Assembly (NCBI GenBank): GCA_013695005.1
Contig: JACDBJ010000203.1
Span: forward strand, 1 to 11,037
DNA from: Pseudonocardiales bacterium
GTDB lineage: Bacteria; Actinomycetota; Actinomycetes; Mycobacteriales; Pseudonocardiaceae
Reading direction: 5' to 3'
Length of the DNA stretch: 11,037 bases
Made by a program: the position numbers and the translations under genes. The notes beneath the pieces are model-generated. The model did no database searches. It worked only from the letters and a program-made list of their open reading frames with translations, and was not told the origin of the DNA. Positions 6,754 to 11,037 of the stretch are shown here, one piece after another (position 1 is the first letter of the stretch; each line of letters opens with the position of its first letter).

Positions 6754-6814
6754 CCCGCCACTCGTGTGACAGAACTTCCGCTCGGAGCAAGAAAAGCCAC
6801 ATGAGTGGCGGGCG
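6754..6814 (-). repeat. Palindromic 61-base repeat, right copy (inverted)
   Basis: Inverted partner of the copy at 5648-5708. The outer arms (6754-6770 and 6796-6812) pair at 15 of 17 positions plus one G-T wobble, with GCTC-G-GAGC at the centre (6780-6788). The CATGTGGC-type arm again faces outward, so the two copies are mirror images. It begins one base after the stop of the nuclease-like gene and ends 20 bases from the stop of the opposing DUF4191 gene. It could therefore serve as a bidirectional terminator in addition to any role in mobility. Confidence 0.9.
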
Positions 6815-6834
6815 AGGGCGGGCGGTGAGCGGAG

Positions 6835-7569
6835 TTAGCGGCGGCGGGTGGCTCGTTGGACGCTGCGCATCTTGGCGCCCTGCGGCATGGGCCCCTTGGG
6901 CATCGCCGCCGAGCGGGCGGTCAGCGCCGCGAGCCGGCTCTCCACCGTGTCCATCTGCGCGGGGGTGATGTTGCGCGGCAGCTTGGCGAGGTGGCGCTGC
7001 AGCATCTTCAGCGGCACCTGGCCGTCCTCGTTGCCGATGGTGATGTCGTAGATCGGCATCTTGCCGATGAGGCGGGCGGTGCGCTTCTTCTCCTGCGCCA
7101 GCAGGCCCTTCACCCGGTGCGAGGCGCCCTCGCCAACCAAGATCACACCCGGTCGCCCGATCACCCGGTGCACCGCGTCGAGCTGGGTCGTCCCGGCTAC
7201 CGCCTGAGTGATCCGCCACTGTCCACGCAGGTTGTCCAGGGCCCAGCCGGCCGCGCCCGGCTGGCCGTCGGCCTTGTTGTAGACGCTGCGTTGCACGCGG
7301 CGTCCGAACACCGAGAACGCCGCCAGGATCCCGATCGCGATGCCCAACGGCAGCAGCAGCCACTGAATCCCGAAGATCAGGCCGATGCCGAACACCACGA
7401 CGACCGACAGCAGGAAGACCCCGAGCATCCACGGGATGAGCGCCTTGTCTTCCTTGCGCTGCATCTTGAACGCTTGCCAGATCTGCTTGTAGCGCTGCCG
7501 GCCCTCGGCGCGCTTGGCGGCCTTGGCTTGTTTGCGGGCTGACTTGTCGACCTTGGGCTTGACGGCCAT
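6835..7569 (-). CDS. DUF4191 membrane protein (Rv2219-like)
   Basis: A 244-residue protein whose layout matches the actinobacterial DUF4191 family found next to lipA (M. tuberculosis Rv2219). It has a very basic N-terminus of about 40 residues (Lys/Arg/Ala-rich, KxxRKQAKAAKRAEG type). Two adjacent membrane helices follow at about 44-65 and 67-88, joined by a short turn. The C-terminal domain of about 150 residues is probably cytoplasmic and contains GRPGVILVGEG at about 138-148 and MPIYDITIGN at about 171-180. The tail is basic (MRSVQRATRRR). Its function is unknown; no catalytic motif was seen. It follows lipA by 18 bases on the same strand, and TATCCT lies 6 bases before the ATG, so it may have both operon and own transcripts. 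Conserved pairing with lipA hints at a link to lipoate metabolism, but this is only inference. Confidence 0.88.
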   Translation of the reverse strand: MAVKPKVDKSARKQAKAAKRAEGRQRYKQIWQAFKMQRKEDKALIPWMLGVFLLSVVVVFGIGLIFGIQWLLLPLGIAIGILAAFSVFGRRVQRSVYNKADGQPGAAGWALDNLRGQWRITQAVAGTTQLDAVHRVIGRPGVILVGEGASHRVKGLLAQEKKRTARLIGKMPIYDITIGNEDGQVPLKMLQRHLAKLPRNITPAQMDTVESRLAALTARSAAMPKGPMPQGAKMRSVQRATRRR

Positions 7570-7575
7570 TGCGCC

Positions 7576-7581
7576 AGGATA
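7576..7581 (-). promoter_or_regulatory. Candidate -10 hexamer (TATCCT) for leaderless DUF4191 gene
   Basis: TATCCT is a good TANNNT match in the 18-base gap after lipA and ends exactly 6 bases before the ATG. No Shine-Dalgarno site is present, which supports a leaderless transcript. No -35 is evident within the end of lipA. Confidence 0.5.
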
Positions 7582-7587
7582 CGGCGC

Positions 7588-8589
7588 TCAGTGCGCCAGC
7601 AGTGAGCGAGCTTCCTGCGCGGCGGGCCCGCCATCGTCGAGGTGCGCCAGCTCCGGCGGCAGTGCGACGCCACGGTGGCGCATCGCCGCGGCGTAGAGCC
7701 GCCCGGCGCGGTAGGACGAGCGCACGAGCGGCCCGGCCATCACGCCGGCGAATCCCATCCGCTCGGCGGCGTCGGAGTGCGAGACGAACTCCTCGGGCTT
7801 CACCCACCGCGCGACCGGGTGGTGCCGCGGGCTCGGGCGGAGGTACTGCGTGATCGTGATGATCTCGCAGCCGGCGTCGTGCAGGTCACCGAGCGCGTCG
7901 AGGACCTCAGCAGGTTCCTCGCCCATGCCGAGGATCAGGTTGGACTTGGTGACGAGGCCGGCGTCACGGGCGGCTCGCAGCACGTCCAGCGAGCGGTCGT
8001 AGCGGAACCCGGGGCGGATCTCGCGGAAGATCCGCGGCACGGTCTCGAGGTTGTGCGCGAGCACCTCCGGGGCGGAGCCGAAGACCTCCGCAAGCTGTTC
8101 GGGTACGGCGTTGAAGTCGGGGATGAGCAGCTCGACGCCGGTGCCGGGGTTCAGCGCGTGGATCCGGCGCACGGTCTCGGCGTAGAGCCAGGCGCCGCCG
8201 TCGGCCAGGTCGTCTCGGGCGACGCCAGTGACCGTGGAGTAGCGCAGCCCCATCGTGTGCACCGACTCGGCGACGCGCTGCGGCTCGCCGGTGTCCAGCG
8301 GCGCGGGCCGACCGGTGTCGATTTGGCAGAAGTCGCAGCGCCGGGTGCACTGCTCGCCGCCGATGAGGAACGTGGCCTCGCGGTCCTCCCAGCACTCGTA
8401 GATGTTGGGGCAGCCGGCCTCCTCGCAGACCGTGTGCAGGCCGCCGTCGCGCACGAGGCTCTTGAGCTCGGTGAACTGCGGGCCCATCCGCGCCCGGGTG
8501 CGGATCCACGGTGGCTTGCGCTCGATCGGCGTCTGGCTGTTGCGAACCTCGAGCCGCAGCAGCTTGCGCCCGTCCGGAGCGATCGTCAC
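7588..8589 (-). CDS. lipA: Lipoyl synthase (radical SAM)
   Basis: LipA inserts two sulfur atoms into octanoyl groups on lipoyl domains, completing lipoate in place. The 333-residue length is normal. The auxiliary [4Fe-4S] cysteines are C55, C60 and C66 (CX4CX5C) and the radical-SAM cluster cysteines are C81, C85 and C88 (CX3CX2C). The RSSY motif near the C-terminus supplies the serine ligand of the auxiliary cluster. ERKPPW, EAGCPNIYECW, TVTGVARDDL and YLRPSxxHHPV are all present. GTG 8589 is chosen because mycobacterial LipA begins at the equivalent place (GRxLLRLEVRN). The open frame continues further upstream, but that part is lipB in another frame. The GTG overlaps the lipB stop as GTGA, suggesting translational coupling. 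A TAGGCT 7 bases upstream may give a second, leaderless transcript. Confidence 0.97.
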   Translation of the reverse strand: MTIAPDGRKLLRLEVRNSQTPIERKPPWIRTRARMGPQFTELKSLVRDGGLHTVCEEAGCPNIYECWEDREATFLIGGEQCTRRCDFCQIDTGRPAPLDTGEPQRVAESVHTMGLRYSTVTGVARDDLADGGAWLYAETVRRIHALNPGTGVELLIPDFNAVPEQLAEVFGSAPEVLAHNLETVPRIFREIRPGFRYDRSLDVLRAARDAGLVTKSNLILGMGEEPAEVLDALGDLHDAGCEIITITQYLRPSPRHHPVARWVKPEEFVSHSDAAERMGFAGVMAGPLVRSSYRAGRLYAAAMRHRGVALPPELAHLDDGGPAAQEARSLLAH

Positions 8590-9290
8590 GCCGTCGAGCC
8601 TACGACTGCGCGCAGCGTGCTGTCGGCCACCGCAAGCTCGCCGTCGAGCGCTGCAGTGACGGCCGACGCGGTGGCGTCGAGGACGTCGGCCACGAGGATC
8701 TGCCGGCCCAGCTCCGTGGTCAGGGAAGTCACGCCGGCGTCGCGAATGCCGCACGCCACGATCCGGTCGAACGCGCCGAGGTCCGGGTCGCAGTTCAGCG
8801 CGAACCCATGCAGCGTGACGCCGCGCTGCACCCGCACCCCGAGGGCGGCGATCTTGCGCTCAGGCCGACCGCCGTCAGCCGGCAGCCACACGCCGCTGCG
8901 GCCGTCGACCCGTCCGCACTCCACGCCGAGGCCGGTGCACACCGCGATCAGGGCCTGCTCCAACCGCCGGACGTAGTCGACGACGTCGACCGGGTCGGCG
9001 AGCTTGACGATGGGGTAGCCGACGAGCTGGCCGGGGCCGTGCCAGGTGATCTTGCCGCCGCGGTCGACGTCGACCACCGGGGTTCCGTCGTCGGGGCGCT
9101 CCTCGGCGGTGGTCCGCCGGCCCGCGGTGTAGACCGACGGGTGCTCCAGCAGCATCATCACGTCGCCGCCGGCGCCGTCCGCCCTGGCCTCCGCGTGTGT
9201 CCGTTGCTGGGCCCACGCGTCTGCGTAGTCGAGCGTGCCGAGCCGCAGCTGCTGCAGCGGCGATGCGCTGGACCGACACGACCGGCTCAC
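8586..9290 (-). CDS. lipB: Lipoyl(octanoyl) transferase
   Basis: LipB moves octanoyl groups from acyl carrier protein to lysines of lipoyl domains, the first step of de novo lipoate assembly. The 234-residue protein carries LLEHPSVYTAGRRT (about 47-60) and the signature RGGKITWHGPGQLVGYP (77-93). Catalytic Lys146 lies in RKIAALGVRV, and catalytic Cys180 in IVACGI after HGFALNC. The Lys-Cys spacing of 34 residues equals that of the E. coli (135/169) and M. tuberculosis (142/176) enzymes. The GTG start gives the expected N-terminal length; TAGCCT lies 6 bases upstream and no Shine-Dalgarno site is seen. It overlaps lipA by four bases and follows the epimerase gene after 34 bases. Its likely acceptor, an E2 subunit, is encoded just upstream. 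Confidence 0.97.
   Translation of the reverse strand: MSRSCRSSASPLQQLRLGTLDYADAWAQQRTHAEARADGAGGDVMMLLEHPSVYTAGRRTTAEERPDDGTPVVDVDRGGKITWHGPGQLVGYPIVKLADPVDVVDYVRRLEQALIAVCTGLGVECGRVDGRSGVWLPADGGRPERKIAALGVRVQRGVTLHGFALNCDPDLGAFDRIVACGIRDAGVTSLTTELGRQILVADVLDATASAVTAALDGELAVADSTLRAVVGSTA
8597..8602 (-). promoter_or_regulatory. Candidate internal -10 hexamer (TAGGCT) for lipA
   Basis: TAGGCT lies within the last codons of lipB and ends 7 bases before the lipA GTG. It encodes part of V-G-S of LipB, so it may be coincidental coding sequence. The near-identical arrangement at the RDD and lipB starts is the reason to list it. Confidence 0.33.
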
Positions 9291-9296
9291 GGCGTC

Positions 9297-9302
9297 AGGC
9301 TA
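9297..9302 (-). promoter_or_regulatory. Candidate -10 hexamer (TAGCCT) for leaderless lipB
   Basis: TAGCCT ends exactly 6 bases before the lipB GTG in the 34-base gap after the epimerase gene. Just upstream is the perfect 10-base palindrome CCCGGCCGGG (9304-9313), which may be a short terminator or operator or mere GC-rich sequence. No Shine-Dalgarno site is present. Confidence 0.48.
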
Positions 9303-9324
9303 CGCCCGGCCGGGTCTCGCGGGC

Positions 9325-10215
9325 TCAGCCACTGACCACGGCGCCGAACGCTTCGTCGATCGTCCGGTGCCGGAACTCGAAGCCGGCCTCGTTGAGCACG
9401 GCGGGCACCGCCCGGGTGCTGATCAGGGCGAGCTCGTCGGCGACCTCACCCAGCACCAGCCGCAAGCCGAGCACGGGTGCGGTGAACACAGCAGGGCGGT
9501 TGAGCGCCTGGGCGAACAAGCGGGTGAACTCTGCGTTGGTCACCGGCTCCGGGGCCACCACGTTGACCGGTCCGCGCAGCGCGTCGTGCTCCACCGCGAA
9601 CCGGATGGCGCGCGCATCATCGTCGAGCGAGATCCAGGACATGTACTGGCGGCCGGAGCCCAGCTTGCCGCCGAGCCCGACCATGAACAGCGGCCGCAGC
9701 GGGCCGAGGAGGCCGCCGCTGGGGGAGAGCACCAGCCCGGTGCGCAGCCGCACCACCCGGGCGCCCGCCTCCGCGGCGGGAGCGCTCGCCCCCTCCCAGT
9801 CCCGCGCCAGATCGGCCAGGAAGCCACGACCGGCCGGCGCGGACTCGTCGACCGGGGTCGAGCCGGTGTCGCCGTAGTAGTTGGTGCCCGACGCGTTCAC
9901 GAGGGCGGCCACGCCCTGCTCGGCGACCGCCGTCGCCAGCACCTCCGTCGGCACGATCCGGCTGTCCCGCATCTCCTGCTTGTACGCGCCGGACCAGCGA
10001 CGCGCCTTCTGGGCGTTGCCGTTGAGGTTGACGACGACGTCGGCACCGTCGAGCGCCCCGTCGTCGATCCGGCCAGCAGGTGGGTCCCAGCCACGCTCGT
10101 CGGGCGCGGTGGGCGTCCGCCGCACGAACCTGATCACCTCGTGCCCCGCGCCCCGGAGCTCCTGGACCGCTCGGCTACCTCGTAGGCCGGACGAACCGGC
10201 GACCACCACGCGCAT
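9325..10215 (-). CDS. TIGR01777-family NAD(P)-binding epimerase (SDR39U1/YfcH-like)
   Basis: A 296-residue extended short-chain dehydrogenase-like protein. The N-terminal Rossmann motif is GSSGLRG at 7-13 (GxxGxxG kept, but Arg where Ile or Val is usual). NLNG at 63-66, SGTNYYGD at 109-116 with the active-site-type tyrosine, and GSGRQYMSWISLDD at 186-199 are typical of the family. The C-terminal part (about 250-296, with LGEVADELALIST and GFEFRHRTI) matches the DUF1731 end. The substrate is unknown for the family. It lies between dlaT and lipB with gaps of 44 and 34 bases, matching Rv2216 between dlaT and lipB, so membership of a lipoate/2-oxoacid dehydrogenase operon is likely. The ATG is placed so that the Rossmann strand begins at once, as usual. 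CACGAT 6 bases upstream is a weak -10 candidate. Confidence 0.92.
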   Translation of the reverse strand: MRVVVAGSSGLRGSRAVQELRGAGHEVIRFVRRTPTAPDERGWDPPAGRIDDGALDGADVVVNLNGNAQKARRWSGAYKQEMRDSRIVPTEVLATAVAEQGVAALVNASGTNYYGDTGSTPVDESAPAGRGFLADLARDWEGASAPAAEAGARVVRLRTGLVLSPSGGLLGPLRPLFMVGLGGKLGSGRQYMSWISLDDDARAIRFAVEHDALRGPVNVVAPEPVTNAEFTRLFAQALNRPAVFTAPVLGLRLVLGEVADELALISTRAVPAVLNEAGFEFRHRTIDEAFGAVVSG

Positions 10216-10259
10216 GGCTCGATCGTGACGGACTCAGGCCCGCCGCGCGACCTGACCCG

Positions 10260-11037
10260 CTACAGGCCGAGGTCGGACTCGAAGGCGCCTTCCTCGATGT
10301 GGCTCTTGACCGTCACGAGGAACCGCGCGGCGTCGGCGCCGTCGACCAGCCGGTGGTCGTAGCTCAGTGCGAGGTAGGACATCGACCTGATCGCGATCAC
10401 GTCGCCGTCTGTGGCGTGCTCGCCGGTCACCACGACCGGTCGCTTGACCACCGAACCGGTACCGAGGATGCCCACCTGCGGCTGGTTGATGATCGGCGTG
10501 TCGAACAGCGCGCCCCGGGAGCCGGTGTTGGTCAGCGTGAACGTGCCGCCGCCGAGCTCGTCGGGCGAGATCTTGTTGGTCCGGGTGCGCTCGGCGAGGT
10601 CGGCGATCTTGCGGGCCAGCCCGGCGATGTTCAGGTCGCCGGCGTCGTGGATCACCGGCACCAGCAGGCCGCGTTCGGTCTCCACGGCGATGCCGAGGTT
10701 CTCCGAGCCGTGATAGGTCACCTCGCCGCGCTCGGTGTCGATCGAGGCGTTGAGCTTCGGGTGCTGCTTGAGGGCGTCGACCGTGGCCTTGGCGAAGAAC
10801 GGCAGAAACGACAGCTTGACGCCCTCGCGCGCCTCGAACTCCTTGCGGGCACGCTGCCGCAGCTGCCCGACGCGGGTGACGTCGACCTCGACGACCGTGG
10901 TCAGCTGCGCGGACACCTGCAGCGACTCCACCATCCGCTGCGCGATGACGGTGCGAAGCCGCGACATTTTCTCGGTCGTGCCGCGGACCGCGGCCTGCGC
11001 GGCGGTCGGTGCCGCGGCGGTGGCCGGCGTGCGGGCC
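10260..11037 (-). CDS. dlaT: Dihydrolipoamide acyltransferase (E2 of a 2-oxoacid dehydrogenase), C-terminal catalytic part only
   Basis: The E2 core of pyruvate or 2-oxoglutarate dehydrogenase transfers acyl groups from lipoamide to coenzyme A. The frame is open to the window's right edge, so the lipoyl and E1/E3-binding domains lie outside; the ATG at 10967 is internal. Visible parts are an Ala/Thr/Pro-rich linker (about 11037-10990) and then VRGTTEKMSRLR, which opens the catalytic domain. FLPFFAKATVDAL, GLLVPVIHDAGDL and GGTFTLTNTGSRGALFDTPI follow, and the catalytic HxxxDG motif (YDHRLVDGADAARF) has its His codon at 10353-10355. The EEGAFESDLGL ending is nearly that of mycobacterial DlaT. 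By synteny it corresponds to dlaT (Rv2215, historically called sucB). Whether it serves pyruvate, 2-oxoglutarate or branched-chain dehydrogenase cannot be settled from this part alone. Confidence 0.95.
   Translation of the reverse strand, partial: ARTPATAAAPTAAQAAVRGTTEKMSRLRTVIAQRMVESLQVSAQLTTVVEVDVTRVGQLRQRARKEFEAREGVKLSFLPFFAKATVDALKQHPKLNASIDTERGEVTYHGSENLGIAVETERGLLVPVIHDAGDLNIAGLARKIADLAERTRTNKISPDELGGGTFTLTNTGSRGALFDTPIINQPQVGILGTGSVVKRPVVVTGEHATDGDVIAIRSMSYLALSYDHRLVDGADAARFLVTVKSHIEEGAFESDLGL

Larger units (their letters stand above)
5648..6814 (+). mobile_element. Probable inserted cassette: nuclease-like gene bracketed by inverted palindromes
   Basis: The 1167 bases run from the outer edge of one palindrome to the outer edge of the other and contain one gene and nothing else recognisable. 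The unit sits between the convergent RDD and DUF4191 genes; their M. tuberculosis counterparts are adjacent, as I recall the map. No transposase domain and no clear target-site duplication were seen at the edges. Mobility is inferred from the bracketed architecture, the synteny break and a rare TTA codon. An alternative is two independent copies of a common intergenic repeat flanking an ordinary accessory gene. Confidence 0.45.

Noticed and set aside
5648..6814. Target-site duplication at the edges of the bracketed cassette
   Set aside because: Bases just outside the two palindromes share no direct repeat that I can see. CCGCTGACC on the left resembles the reverse complement of downstream sequence (CCGCTCACC) but at a different distance, so I treat it as chance.
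6692..7807. 371-codon minus-strand frame overlapping DUF4191 and the lipA 3' end
   Set aside because: Runs over the DUF4191 gene in another frame, through the right palindrome; Arg/Ala/Gly-rich and unlike a real protein.
8590..8754. Upstream extension of lipA to an earlier start codon
   Set aside because: The extra 55 residues lie within lipB and are Arg-rich. LipA homologues begin at the GTG 8589 equivalent, and the GTGA overlap supports that start.
7642..8976. 444-codon open frame on the plus strand across lipA and lipB
   Set aside because: Antisense to two genes with complete catalytic motifs; the translated protein is low-complexity and resembles nothing.
9235..10185. 316-codon open frame on the plus strand across the epimerase gene
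   Set aside because: Antisense shadow of a recognised gene; rich in Gly, Arg and His without domain features.

Overview
The window is high-GC DNA, with strong G/C at third codon positions, from an actinobacterium. The order of Pseudonocardiales is likely, by inference from protein resemblance and synteny. Apart from inserted genes, the gene set matches the Mycobacterium tuberculosis neighbourhood Rv2215-Rv2221c as I remember it: dlaT, an epimerase, lipB, lipA, a DUF4191 membrane protein, an RDD membrane protein, glnA1 and glnE. No rRNA, tRNA or CRISPR array was seen, and there is no gene-free stretch longer than about 300 bases.

Left part (1-5179), nitrogen assimilation. The 3' four-fifths of glnE (+) converges on glnA (-). 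GlnA carries the tyrosine (Tyr402) that GlnE adenylylates, so enzyme and modifier sit side by side. A LysE/RhtB-type exporter (+) and an unrecognised 132-residue protein (-) lie between them. Upstream of glnA is a four-half-site array with exact 11-base periodicity that fits the actinobacterial GlnR operator, followed by a good Shine-Dalgarno site.

Middle part (5180-6834). An RDD membrane protein is followed by a probable inserted unit. A 324-codon gene with an AbiEi-like N-terminus and a DUF559/Vsr-like nuclease C-terminus is bracketed by two 61-base imperfect palindromes. These are inverted copies of each other (53 of 61 positions identical, no gaps). The unit lies exactly in the gap between the convergent RDD and DUF4191 genes. 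This is the most unusual structure in the window.

Right part (6835-11037), lipoate and 2-oxoacid dehydrogenase. In transcription order on the minus strand: the C-terminal catalytic domain of an E2 acyltransferase (dlaT/sucB, cut by the window end), a TIGR01777-type epimerase, lipB, lipA and the DUF4191 protein. LipB attaches octanoyl groups to lipoyl domains such as those of the E2, and LipA inserts sulfur to make lipoate. lipB and lipA overlap by four bases.

A recurring theme is that five genes (LysE, RDD, DUF4191, lipA, lipB) have a TANNNT -10-like hexamer 6 or 7 bases before the start codon and no Shine-Dalgarno site. This is the geometry expected of leaderless transcripts. glnA is the clear exception.
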